A stretch of DNA of 25,272 nucleotides, from NCBI GenBank assembly GCA_900554925.1, contig USJG01000018.1, forward strand, positions 1-25,272. The letters are read 5' to 3'. Position numbers and translations under genes: made by a program. The notes below the pieces were generated by a model, which did not search any database, was not told where the DNA came from, and worked only from the letters and a program-made list of their open reading frames with translations. This stretch comes from an uncultured Lachnospiraceae bacterium. GTDB lineage: Bacteria > Bacillota > Clostridia > Lachnospirales > Lachnospiraceae. Shown here piece by piece: positions 7,241-14,485 of the stretch (position 1 is the first letter of the stretch; every line of letters begins with the position of its first letter).

Positions 7241-8644
7241 TTAACAAGTAACTGTTTCCTTAATCCATGCATGGGCAAGAAACTCTCTGTTTAACCGGAT
7301 CACCTCTTCCATTGCCTTCTGGCCCGGTGCTCCAATCGTCAAACGCTTCTCCACACAGGTCTTTAAGCTGACAGCATCATAAATATCTCCGTCAAACACA
7401 GGGCTGATCGCTTTCAGTTCCTTAAGGCTAAGGGCGTCAATGCTGGTGTTTTTTTCAATACAGTAAAGCACAAGCTGCCCGATAATACCATGGGCATCCC
7501 GGAAGGGAACCCCTTTGTTTACCAGATAGTCCGCAGCATCTGTAGCATTGGTAAATCCCTTCATGGCGCTTTCTTCCATAATTTTATTGTTGAATTTCAT
7601 GGTGGAAAGCATGCCATTAAACAAAACCAGACAATTGCTGACGGTTTCTATAGCGTCAAAGGTAACCTCCTTGTCCTCCTGCATATCTTTATTGTAAGCC
7701 AGAGGAAGCCCCTTCATGGTTGTAAGGATCGACATCAGCGCCCCATATACGCGTCCTGTCTTTCCTCTTACCAGTTCTGCAATATCCGGATTCTTTTTCT
7801 GCGGCATGATACTGCTTCCTGTTGAAAAGCTATCGTCAAGCTCCACAAAACGATACTCATTGGAATTCCAGATAATTATTTCCTCTGAAAATCTGCTTAG
7901 ATGCATCATAATCGTTGACAGGGCAGAAAGAAATTCAATGATATAATCTCTGTCCGCAACAGAATCCATGCTGTTTAAGGTGGCTCCCTCAAATCCCATA
8001 AGGGATGCTGTATAAGAACGGTCAAGAGGATATGTAGTTCCTGCAAAAGCCCCGGAGCCAAGAGGACAATAATTCATCCTTTTATAAATATCATGAAGAC
8101 GGAGCATATCTCTTTTAAACATTTCAAAATAAGCTCCCATATGATGTGCCAGAGTTGTGGGCTGCGCTTTCTGAAGATGCGTAAATCCCGGCATATAGGT
8201 TGTCAGATTATGCTCCATGATGGAAAGCAATGTTTCAAGAAGCTCCATAAGATGCTCTGAAATATGGAGCACCTGTGACCTTACATATAATTTCATATCA
8301 AGTGCTACCTGATCATTTCTGCTCCTGCCAGTATGCAGCTTCTTTCCTGCATCTCCAATCCGATCTATCAAATTCGCTTCTACAAAGCTGTGAATATCCT
8401 CATACTCATCAGAAATAATCAGACTGCCCTCATGGACGTCCCTGCGGATGCCGGTAAGCCCTTTTACAATGGCATCCTTTTCTTCACAGGTAAGTATCCC
8501 CTGTTTTTCCAGCATAACCACATGAGCAATACTTCCTTCTATATCCTGTTCGAAGAGCTTTTTATCAAAGGTAATAGAGGCATTAAACTGATAAACCAGC
8601 CTGTCTGTTTCCTTCGTAAAACGCCCTCCCCATAATTGAGCCAT
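7241..8644 (-). CDS. argH: Argininosuccinate lyase
   Basis: 467 residues from MAQLWGGRF. It cleaves argininosuccinate to arginine and fumarate, the last step of arginine synthesis. Visible: HTGRSRND (104-111), the catalytic-base region FTHLQKAQPTT (154-164, His156), and the fumarase/aspartase-superfamily signature GSSIMPQKKNPD (276-287, mobile-loop Ser278). The ATG at 8644 is chosen because GGAGG lies 8 bases upstream (8653-8657); a five-codon longer frame would need a TTG start that overlaps that ribosome-binding site. argG is not adjacent. The promoter at 8678-8706 gives a leader of about 25 bases, and a palindrome overlaps its -10. The gene is followed by asd on the same strand. Confidence 0.96.
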   Translation of the reverse strand: MAQLWGGRFTKETDRLVYQFNASITFDKKLFEQDIEGSIAHVVMLEKQGILTCEEKDAIVKGLTGIRRDVHEGSLIISDEYEDIHSFVEANLIDRIGDAGKKLHTGRSRNDQVALDMKLYVRSQVLHISEHLMELLETLLSIMEHNLTTYMPGFTHLQKAQPTTLAHHMGAYFEMFKRDMLRLHDIYKRMNYCPLGSGAFAGTTYPLDRSYTASLMGFEGATLNSMDSVADRDYIIEFLSALSTIMMHLSRFSEEIIIWNSNEYRFVELDDSFSTGSSIMPQKKNPDIAELVRGKTGRVYGALMSILTTMKGLPLAYNKDMQEDKEVTFDAIETVSNCLVLFNGMLSTMKFNNKIMEESAMKGFTNATDAADYLVNKGVPFRDAHGIIGQLVLYCIEKNTSIDALSLKELKAISPVFDGDIYDAVSLKTCVEKRLTIGAPGQKAMEEVIRLNREFLAHAWIKETVTC

Positions 8645-8671
8645 AGTATATTCCTCCAATTATTAAATCTG

Positions 8672-8690
8672 AATTTGATACTATCATATT
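8672..8690. promoter_or_regulatory. Near-perfect 19-bp palindrome over the argH -10 element
   Basis: AATTTGATACTATCATATT is symmetric around 8681, with 8 of 9 position pairs complementary and a perfect TGATA-N-TATCA core. It covers the -10 box, a classic repressor operator position. It does not fit the arginine-repressor ARG-box pattern well, so the regulator is unassigned. Confidence 0.45.
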
Positions 8691-8706
8691 TTTTGCGGCA
8701 TTTCAA
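8678..8706 (-). promoter_or_regulatory. Sigma-A promoter of argH-asd
   Basis: On the minus strand TTGAAA (8701-8706), a 17-base spacer and TAGTAT (8678-8683). Transcription would start near 8671, about 27 bases before the argH ATG. Confidence 0.75.
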
Positions 8707-8828
8707 TGTTTTCTTGAAAACACAGGCATATCTGGCACAGAAATGTCGAATGTTCATAAATTATAGATATAAGAACCTGGTAACTGTATGCATGAAACCT
8801 GCAACAGCTAAAAATGTGAGGAATGACT

Positions 8829-9602
8829 ATGGATCAGATTATTCTGGAATGCAAAAACATCTGCTTCTCCTATCACAACTTAAAGGGCGAAACCAGAGCC
8901 TTGACCAATATATCATTTCAGGTAAACAAAGGAGAATTCCTTGCAATTGTCGGGCCCAGCGGATGCGGAAAATCCACACTGCTTTCGATTATAGCAGGAC
9001 TTCTTAAGCCGGAATCCGGCGAAATTATATTGACCGATCAGGAGAAGATCAGAATTGGCTATATGCTCCAGCAGGACCATCTTTTAGAATGGCGCACCAT
9101 ATGGAAAAATGTACTTTTGGGACCTGAAATCACCAGGACGCTAACCAAAGAAAAGGAAGAGCTTGCTTTAAAGCTTTTGTCCGATTATGGGCTTTTAAAA
9201 TTTAAGGACAAAAAGCCCGGAGAATTGTCAGGCGGCATGAAACAGCGCGCTGCTCTGATACGAACTATGGTCATGGAACCGGGACTGCTTCTTTTAGATG
9301 AACCCTTCAGTGCTCTGGACTACCAAACCCGCCTGATGGTTTCGGCAGATATAGGCAATATCATAAGAGCTTCCGGCATCACCGCCATTTTAATTACCCA
9401 CGACCTTTCGGAGGCCATCTCCTTAGCTGACAGGATCCTTGTACTTACGAAACGTCCCGCTGCTATTAAAAACAATATTCCTGTTCATCTCACCCTTTCG
9501 GACAATTCACCTTTAGGAGCAAGAAGCGCACCCGAATTTAATGATCTGTTTACTTTATTATGGAAGGAGATTTCTGATGAATATTGTGGAGAAAACTGCT
9601 GA
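8829..9602 (+). CDS. ABC transporter ATP-binding protein, nitrate/sulfonate/taurine (SsuB/TauB/ThiZ) type
   Basis: 257 residues from MDQIILECKN. It energises import by the permease encoded next to it. Motifs: Walker A GPSGCGKST (42-50), Q-loop YMLQQDHL (78-85), signature LSGGMKQR (133-140), Walker B LLLLDEPFSALD (153-164) and switch histidine TH (His191). The MLQQDxLLEWRT segment is typical of the SsuB/TauB/ThiZ group, whose substrates include sulfonates, nitrate and the thiamine precursor HMP. GAGG (8818-8821) is 7 bases from the ATG at 8829 but only 1 base from the in-frame ATG at 8823, so 8829 is chosen. The gene is divergent from argH; no strong plus-strand promoter was found in the 184-base gap (best is TATAAG at 8768-8773). 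The substrate cannot be set from sequence. Confidence 0.9.
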   Translation: MDQIILECKNICFSYHNLKGETRALTNISFQVNKGEFLAIVGPSGCGKSTLLSIIAGLLKPESGEIILTDQEKIRIGYMLQQDHLLEWRTIWKNVLLGPEITRTLTKEKEELALKLLSDYGLLKFKDKKPGELSGGMKQRAALIRTMVMEPGLLLLDEPFSALDYQTRLMVSADIGNIIRASGITAILITHDLSEAISLADRILVLTKRPAAIKNNIPVHLTLSDNSPLGARSAPEFNDLFTLLWKEISDEYCGENC

Positions 9603-10419
9603 TCTGCCTGGCAGCCCCCTAAACAGCCCGGTAACAATTTCCCAGCAGCTCTATGTAAAAAAGCATCGCAGACACCATCACATTGTCACCGCGCTGCGTT
9701 TTCTTGTTTTGATTCTTTTTCTGGGAATTTGGGAATTTGCCGGAAAAACCGGATGGATCGATACCTTTTTTTTCAGCTGTCCCAGTATGATCGTTTCCTA
9801 TTTTATAGATATGCTTCTTGACGGCTCTTTTTTTACCCACACAGGCATTACCCTGTTTGAAACCCTGATAAGTTTTCTTTTGATCACGCTTATTTCCATG
9901 ATCATTGCCACACTGTTATGGTATTCCAAAACTCTGTCGGAAATTCTTGAGCCCTATCTGGTAGTTTTAAACAGTCTGCCAAAATCTGCCCTGGCACCTC
10001 TGTTTATTGTATGGCTTGGCACCGGTTTAAATACCATAATCGTAGCCGGTATTTCCGTGGCGATTTTCGGTTCTGTGATCAGCCTGTACACCGGATTTAA
10101 ACAGGTGGACAATGAAAAATTAAAATTAATTTACACTTTGGGCGGCAATCAATATGATGCTTTCCACAAAGTGGTGCTTCCCTCCTCCATTCCCACAATA
10201 CTCAGTAATATGAAAGTAAATATTGGTCTTGCTCTTGTAGGGGTTATCATCGGTGAATTTCTTGCTGCCAGAAAGGGCCTTGGATACCTGATCATTTACG
10301 GTTCTCAGGTATTTAAGCTAAACATGGTGATCACTTCCATTATCATTCTATGCGTGATTGCTATGGGATTATACCAATGTATCCAGTGGTTGGAGCATCT
10401 TTATAAGAAAAAGAACTGA
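9577..10419 (+). CDS. ABC transporter permease, SsuC/TauC/ThiX type
   Basis: 280 residues from MNIVEKTAD, an integral membrane protein. Hydrophobic segments occur at about 39-55, 93-115, 125-145, 152-172, 212-230 and 249-268. The cytoplasmic EAA-type loop that contacts the ATPase is TLGGNQYDAFHKVVLP (187-202). The start has GGAG 7 bases upstream and lies 26 bases inside the ATPase gene, in another frame, so the two are translationally coupled. No substrate-binding protein gene follows: the stop codon lies inside the stem of a terminator, so this is the end of the unit. The binding protein must be encoded elsewhere, or be absent. Confidence 0.9.
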   Translation: MNIVEKTADLPGSPLNSPVTISQQLYVKKHRRHHHIVTALRFLVLILFLGIWEFAGKTGWIDTFFFSCPSMIVSYFIDMLLDGSFFTHTGITLFETLISFLLITLISMIIATLLWYSKTLSEILEPYLVVLNSLPKSALAPLFIVWLGTGLNTIIVAGISVAIFGSVISLYTGFKQVDNEKLKLIYTLGGNQYDAFHKVVLPSSIPTILSNMKVNIGLALVGVIIGEFLAARKGLGYLIIYGSQVFKLNMVITSIIILCVIAMGLYQCIQWLEHLYKKKN

Positions 10420-10438
10420 CCATAGAGTCAGTTCTTTT
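10409..10438. terminator. Bidirectional intrinsic terminator (ABC permease / tRNA-Thr)
   Basis: 12-bp stem: 10409-10420 (AAAAGAACTGAC) pairs with 10427-10438 around the 6-base loop CATAGA. The A-run on the left and T-run on the right provide U-tracts in both directions. It can end the plus-strand ABC transcript and the minus-strand tRNA-Thr transcript. The permease stop codon TGA (10417-10419) is inside the left arm. Confidence 0.85.
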
Positions 10439-10439
10439 A

Positions 10440-10512
10440 AGCTACTGAGGGGACTTGAACCCCTGACCTGCTGATTACGAATCAGCTGCTCTACCGACTG
10501 AGCCACAGTAGC
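10440..10512 (-). tRNA. tRNA-Thr (anticodon CGT)
   Basis: 73-base cloverleaf on the minus strand. The acceptor stem GCTACTG pairs with CAGTAGC; the D-arm has GCTCAGTCGGTAGAGC; the anticodon stem GCTGA/TCAGC encloses TTCGTAA, with CGT as anticodon reading ACG; the T-arm is AGGGG TTCAAGT CCCCT. The discriminator base is T and CCA is not encoded. It has its own promoter at 10523-10551 and ends at the shared terminator next to its 3' end. Confidence 0.95.
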
Positions 10513-10522
10513 ATCAAGTGTA

Positions 10523-10551
10523 ATTATAACGAAAGCATCTGCAATTTGCAA
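10523..10551 (-). promoter_or_regulatory. Promoter of tRNA-Thr
   Basis: On the minus strand TTGCAA (10546-10551), a 17-base spacer and a perfect TATAAT (10523-10528). The start would fall near 10517, only a few bases before the mature tRNA 5' end. Confidence 0.85.
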
Positions 10552-10558
10552 GAAAAAA

Positions 10559-11413
10559 TTATTCTTTATCCAAATGTACATCCAACTGGGGGAAAGGAAT
10601 ACTGATTCCTGCCTCGTCAAGTGCATACTTGATCTGTTCCGTAAGATGCCACTTTGTATTCCAGTAATCACTCTGGGATGCCCAGCATCTTACATTTAAA
10701 TTAACGCTGCTTTCTCCCAGTGAATCCACAAATGCTCTGATTTCCCGTTCCTGTATCACTCCGGGTTCTTCGCTGGCTACTTTTTCCATAATTTCTCTGG
10801 CTTTTCGGATATCCTCCCTGTAGGAAATTCCTACAGGGATATCGATTCTTCTTTCCTGACATCTGGTGTAATTGGTAATTGTTCCGTTTGCCAGATTTCC
10901 ATTAGGAAGTACCACCACTTTATTATCAGGAGTAATAAGCTGTGTGTAAAAGATGTCCACCGCTTCAACGGTTCCTTCATTTCCTTCGTTATCCTTAATA
11001 TACTCTCCTGCCACAAAAGGTTTTAAGATGAGAAGAAGCACACCTCCCGCGAAATTGCTCAGACTTCCCTGCACTGCAAGTCCTATTGCTACGCTGGCAG
11101 AGCCTAAAAGAGCCAGAATGCTTGCAGCATCTACTCCCATCCCTGATGCGATCATCAGTATCAAAACAAAGTAAAGGCTGAATTTAACAAAAGAATCAAT
11201 AAAACGTACCGCATTATCATCCACATGGCTCCTTTTAAGCGCCTTTTTAATCATACTTCTTAATAAACGAGCCAGCTGAACTCCTATCAAAAAGGCAAGG
11301 GCCGCCAAAACAACTCTAAGTCCAAGATGAAATGCCTTTTCAGGAAGCTGATCCAGAAACGTTCCAATCACTCCTGTATTGATTTTCTCATCCATCAGTG
11401 CCTCTATCTCCAT
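10559..11413 (-). CDS. mscS: MscS-family small-conductance mechanosensitive channel
   Basis: 284 residues, close to the usual MscS length. It is a membrane channel that opens under tension to release solutes on hypo-osmotic shock. Three hydrophobic segments are seen: about 29-50, 74-92 and 96-130. The last is the Gly/Ala-rich pore helix, with LLGSASVAIGLAVQGSLSNFAGG-like content (102-124), followed by the beta domain (DNKVVVLPNG, VTNYT-like ITNYT) and the mixed C-terminal domain. It lies 23 bases after glgB and is probably co-transcribed with it. The ATG at 11413 has AGAGG 12 bases upstream; an alternative ATG at 11395 (MDEKINTG) has GAGG at 5 bases, so the first six codons are uncertain. No terminator separates it from the tRNA promoter. 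Confidence 0.92.
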   Translation of the reverse strand: MEIEALMDEKINTGVIGTFLDQLPEKAFHLGLRVVLAALAFLIGVQLARLLRSMIKKALKRSHVDDNAVRFIDSFVKFSLYFVLILMIASGMGVDAASILALLGSASVAIGLAVQGSLSNFAGGVLLLILKPFVAGEYIKDNEGNEGTVEAVDIFYTQLITPDNKVVVLPNGNLANGTITNYTRCQERRIDIPVGISYREDIRKAREIMEKVASEEPGVIQEREIRAFVDSLGESSVNLNVRCWASQSDYWNTKWHLTEQIKYALDEAGISIPFPQLDVHLDKE

Positions 11414-11436
11414 TTCAAGCAGTTACCTCTCATCTT

Positions 11437-13926
11437 TTATTTCTTCTTTTTGGCGGAAACCGTTTTTGCAAGTTCTTCCTCTTCTTTCCGCTTCATTTCG
11501 ACCTTCTTTAACTCTTCCTGGGCTCTAAGAAGCTCTGCTAATGCCTTCTCTTCGGCTTCCCTTGCTCTCTCCTGGGCCTCTTTTGCCTGCCTCTTAGCTT
11601 CTTCTGCCTCCTGCTTTGCTTTTTCTGCCTCTTCTTTTGCCTTTTCAGCCTCCAGTCTGGCTTTTTCCGCTCTGGCCTCTGCCTCCAGTTTTTCCTTTCT
11701 CTTGGCTATCTGCATTTTTTCCTTTTCAGTATAGGGCACAAAGGAAAAGATACTGACAGATAAAGGAGCGCTGGTCATTTTAAAGGAGTATGGTTTATCG
11801 TCCACTCCCTCCTTCAAAGCAGGTTTTGCCCTTCCGTTAACTCTTCCAAGCCCTCCATAGCATTTGGCATCTGTATTTAAAATTTCCTTATACTTTCCTT
11901 CAAGAGGCACACCTACCGTAAATTCCTGCTCAATGTTGGCAAAATTCGCAACGACTACCAGCATATCTTCTGCTTTATCAGCTTTACGCAGGAAAGATAC
12001 CATACATTTTTCAGAAGAAATACAGTTGATCCACTCAAATCCTTCCGGTGAAGTATCTTTCGCATAAAGCGCCGGTTTTTCTCTGTATAGTTTATTCAAA
12101 TCCTTTACCAGACGATGAATCCCTTTATGATTATCATATTGAAGCAGCGCCCATTCTGTTTCTCTTGTTTCATCAAATTCCCTGAATTCTCCAATATCCT
12201 GCCCCATGAACAGCAGCTTCTTTCCCGGATGGGTCATCATATAAGCATAGGTTATGCGCAAGTTCGCAAACTTATCCTCCAGGACGCCGGGCATTTTCCC
12301 GATCAGGGTCGATTTGCCGTGAACCACTTCGTCATGGGAATAGACCAGCATAAAATTTTCACTGTATGCATAGATCATACTGAAGGTAAGTTCATTATGA
12401 TGATGGGCTCTGAAATATGGGTCATATCCAATATAGGACAGAAAATCATTCATAAATCCCATATTCCATTTCAGGTCAAAGCCCAATCCATCCTCTTCAA
12501 CCTTTCCCGTGATCTTTGGCCATGCAGTGGACTCTTCGGCAATCATCAGAACATCCGGATTTCTCTTTTTCATAATGGAATTTAGATGTTTCAGCAATTC
12601 AATAGCTTCCAGATTCTCATTTCCGCCATAAATATTAGGCAGCCATTCGCCTCCCTGCTTTCCGTAATCCAGATAAAGCATGGAAGCCACTGCGTCCATT
12701 CGGATTCCATCCACATGATATTGCTCCACCCAGTAAAGGGCATTGGCAATCAGATAATTTGATACCTGTGGGCGGCCATAATTAAAAATCAGTGTGCCCC
12801 AGTGGGGATGGGCGCCCCGCCTTGGATCCGCATGCTCATACAGGCAGGTTCCGTCAAACTGGGACAGCCCGTAGGTATCTCTGGGAAAATGTGCCGGAAC
12901 CCAGTCAAGGATCACTCCTATTCCTGCCTGATGCAGGGTATCTACAAAATACATAAAATCCTCTGCCTGTCCATATCTGGCAGTAGGTGCATAATATCCA
13001 ATTACCTGGTATCCCCATGAGGCATCCAGAGGATGTTCCATAATTGGCATCAATTCCACATGCGTATAGTTCATTTCCTTTACATAGGAAACAACCTCAT
13101 CTGCCAATTCCCTGTAATTTAAATATCCGTTTGTCTCCTGATTTTTCTTGAAAGAACCCAGGTATAATTCATATACGCTGACAGGTGAATTTTCCTTTTG
13201 GTGGGCCGCCCGCTCCTTCATCCACTTTTGATCCTTCCAGTTATACTGTATATCACATACAATGGAAGCGGTCTCCGGACGCATCTGCTGGCCAAAAGCA
13301 TAGGGATCCGCCTTTAAGGAGGTCAGGCCCCCTTTTATTTTAATCTCGTATTTGTAGCATTCTCCAGGCATCACATCAGGAATAAAAATTTCAAAAATAC
13401 CGCCATTTTGATTTTTTTTCATCTGATGCACGCGTCCATCCCAGTGATTAAAATCCCCTACTACGCTGACCCGCAGTGCATTAGGCGCCCAGACTGCAAA
13501 ATAGGTGCCAAAAACCCCGTCAACCTCCATAAAATGTGCGCCTAATTTTTCATAAACGGTATAATGAATACCGGCGTTAAATTTCTCAATATCCTTATCA
13601 TTAAATCCCAAATGATACCTGTAGGCATCCTTTACGAGAACAGTATCTCCCTCCTGATACTGCACCTCATATTCATAAATATCCGGAACCTTCCCAGGCA
13701 AAAGGCATGCAAAATAACCGGCTTCATCCACCATTTCCATTTTATTCTTTTTCTTATCATTTCCCGTGATGATATTGACGCTGCAGGCTCCCGGCCAAAA
13801 AGTCTGGAACAACACGCTTTTTCCTACGGTATGAGGTCCTAAAATCTCGTGTGGATTATCCTCCTCAGAATAAATAATCCCCTCTATTCTGGGCCAGTTC
13901 ATCAGCTTATATAACTTATTATTCAT
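11437..13926 (-). CDS. glgB: 1,4-alpha-glucan branching enzyme with a long charged C-terminal helix
   Basis: 829 residues from MNNKLYKL. It makes alpha-1,6 branches in glycogen. It has N-terminal carbohydrate-binding (CBM48-like) modules (the second with FAVWAPNALRVSVVGDFNHW), then a GH13 barrel. Catalytic residues (numbered from this start): Asp411 in GIRMDAVASML, Glu464 in MIAEES, Asp532 in YSHDEV. The enzyme body ends near residue 732 (FSFVPYTEK); a further ~97 residues are almost all E, K, A, R, Q and L, with Ala at 3/4 spacing in consecutive heptads (KAKEEAE, KAKQEAE, EAKRQAK, EAQERAR), ending in KKKK. Most GlgB proteins lack this. The ATG at 13926 (GGGTG 5 bases upstream) is preferred; an in-frame ATG at 13938 is possible but its AAAGG is one base away. 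No other glg gene is adjacent; mscS follows. Confidence 0.94.
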   Translation of the reverse strand: MNNKLYKLMNWPRIEGIIYSEEDNPHEILGPHTVGKSVLFQTFWPGACSVNIITGNDKKKNKMEMVDEAGYFACLLPGKVPDIYEYEVQYQEGDTVLVKDAYRYHLGFNDKDIEKFNAGIHYTVYEKLGAHFMEVDGVFGTYFAVWAPNALRVSVVGDFNHWDGRVHQMKKNQNGGIFEIFIPDVMPGECYKYEIKIKGGLTSLKADPYAFGQQMRPETASIVCDIQYNWKDQKWMKERAAHQKENSPVSVYELYLGSFKKNQETNGYLNYRELADEVVSYVKEMNYTHVELMPIMEHPLDASWGYQVIGYYAPTARYGQAEDFMYFVDTLHQAGIGVILDWVPAHFPRDTYGLSQFDGTCLYEHADPRRGAHPHWGTLIFNYGRPQVSNYLIANALYWVEQYHVDGIRMDAVASMLYLDYGKQGGEWLPNIYGGNENLEAIELLKHLNSIMKKRNPDVLMIAEESTAWPKITGKVEEDGLGFDLKWNMGFMNDFLSYIGYDPYFRAHHHNELTFSMIYAYSENFMLVYSHDEVVHGKSTLIGKMPGVLEDKFANLRITYAYMMTHPGKKLLFMGQDIGEFREFDETRETEWALLQYDNHKGIHRLVKDLNKLYREKPALYAKDTSPEGFEWINCISSEKCMVSFLRKADKAEDMLVVVANFANIEQEFTVGVPLEGKYKEILNTDAKCYGGLGRVNGRAKPALKEGVDDKPYSFKMTSAPLSVSIFSFVPYTEKEKMQIAKRKEKLEAEARAEKARLEAEKAKEEAEKAKQEAEEAKRQAKEAQERAREAEEKALAELLRAQEELKKVEMKRKEEEELAKTVSAKKKK

Positions 13927-13976
13927 TTTAACACCCATGCCTTTCCATACAATATTGCAATTAGTAATACAACTTT

Positions 13977-14005
13977 ATTTTAACAAAGATGTCTATACAA
14001 CACAA
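13977..14005 (-). promoter_or_regulatory. Probable sigma-A promoter of glgB-mscS
   Basis: On the minus strand TTGTGT (14000-14005), a 17-base spacer and TAAAAT (13977-13982). The start would lie near 13970, giving a leader of about 45 bases to the glgB ATG. Confidence 0.6.
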
Positions 14006-14014
14006 GCGTCAAGT

Positions 14015-14072
14015 GTTACAATCATACCGTAACGGTCAGCACGTGAAATCATAAGCTAAGCAGTTACAATCA
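14015..14072. repeat. Direct repeats and palindromes in the glgB / small-protein intergenic region
   Basis: GTTACAATCA occurs twice in direct orientation, at 14015-14024 and 14063-14072. Between them lies the perfect 11-bp palindrome ACCGTAACGGT (14026-14036), and GTTAC (14015-14019) is inverted as GTAAC (14029-14033). The second repeat contains TACAAT (14065-14070), a possible -10 for the plus-strand gene with only a weak -35 (GTGAAA, 14043-14048). The cluster may be an operator region; no regulator is identified. Confidence 0.4.
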
Positions 14073-14092
14073 ATAATGAAGGGTGTGAAAAT

Positions 14093-14401
14093 ATGTTTCA
14101 AAACAATAGTAATTCCAATCAGTTTGCTTCCTTAAGCCAGGAGGATAAGGACATGCTCGCGCGTATCAATGCCTATTCGGAAAAGGTTCTTGGTGATATT
14201 GACCCCCAGAAAACACGAGTCTCCTTTCAGCTTGACAAATTAAAACCCATTATGCAGGAAATTGCAGATGAAAAAGGCCTGTCTCTGGAGGATGTTTTTA
14301 TTAAATATATGGATCTTGCCAGCATCGTATCTGCCAGACAAGATGCAAAGCTGAAGGAAGACCTGGACGAACAGGGTCTGGTAGATTTCACAGAATTTTA
14401 A
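14093..14401 (+). CDS. Small acidic protein of unknown function (102 aa)
   Basis: I do not recognise a named family. The protein is soluble, without signal peptide or membrane segment, and is polar and acidic overall. It starts with an Asn/Ser-rich stretch (MFQNNSNSNQF), then looks mostly helical: SQEDKDMLARINAYSEKVL (15-33), a possible strand RVSFQLD (42-48), a helix KLKPIMQEIADEKG (49-62) and LEDVFIKYMDLASIV (65-79), and a charged end (KLKEDLDEQG). The middle resembles a small helix-turn-helix or ribbon-like fold, but this is a guess. The reading frame is supported by an AGGG ribosome-binding site 9 bases upstream, a strong terminator 33 bases downstream, and its own divergent intergenic region. 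It stands alone between glgB and serA. Confidence 0.8.
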   Translation: MFQNNSNSNQFASLSQEDKDMLARINAYSEKVLGDIDPQKTRVSFQLDKLKPIMQEIADEKGLSLEDVFIKYMDLASIVSARQDAKLKEDLDEQGLVDFTEF

Positions 14402-14433
14402 TGTGTACCCGAAAAACAAAATTTAAACAGCTT

Positions 14434-14466
14434 AAAAGGCGTCAGTCCCAGGAACTGACGCCTTTT
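14434..14466. terminator. Strong bidirectional intrinsic terminator (small protein / serA)
   Basis: 13-bp perfect stem, AAAAGGCGTCAGT (14434-14446) with its complement at 14454-14466, and loop CCCAGGA. A T-run follows on the plus strand. The left A-run gives a shorter U-tract for the convergent serC-serA transcript. Confidence 0.88.
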
Positions 14467-14485
14467 TCATCTTCAAATCATTACT

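Noticed and set aside
8645..8659. Longer argH start at a TTG
   Set aside because: The TTG lies inside the GGAGG ribosome-binding site of the ATG at 8644.
8774..8828. Possible thiamine (TPP) or other riboswitch before the ABC ATPase
   Set aside because: AACCTG occurs, but the conserved CUGAGA and terminal helices of a TPP riboswitch are absent and the leader is too short.
10369..10671. Minus-strand open frame of 100 codons
   Set aside because: It runs through the tRNA-Thr gene and the end of mscS, so it is not a protein gene.
11327..11734. Plus-strand Ser/Ala/Phe-rich open frame opposite the glgB tail
   Set aside because: It is the antisense shadow of the E/K/A-rich tail of GlgB, with no ribosome-binding site and extreme composition.
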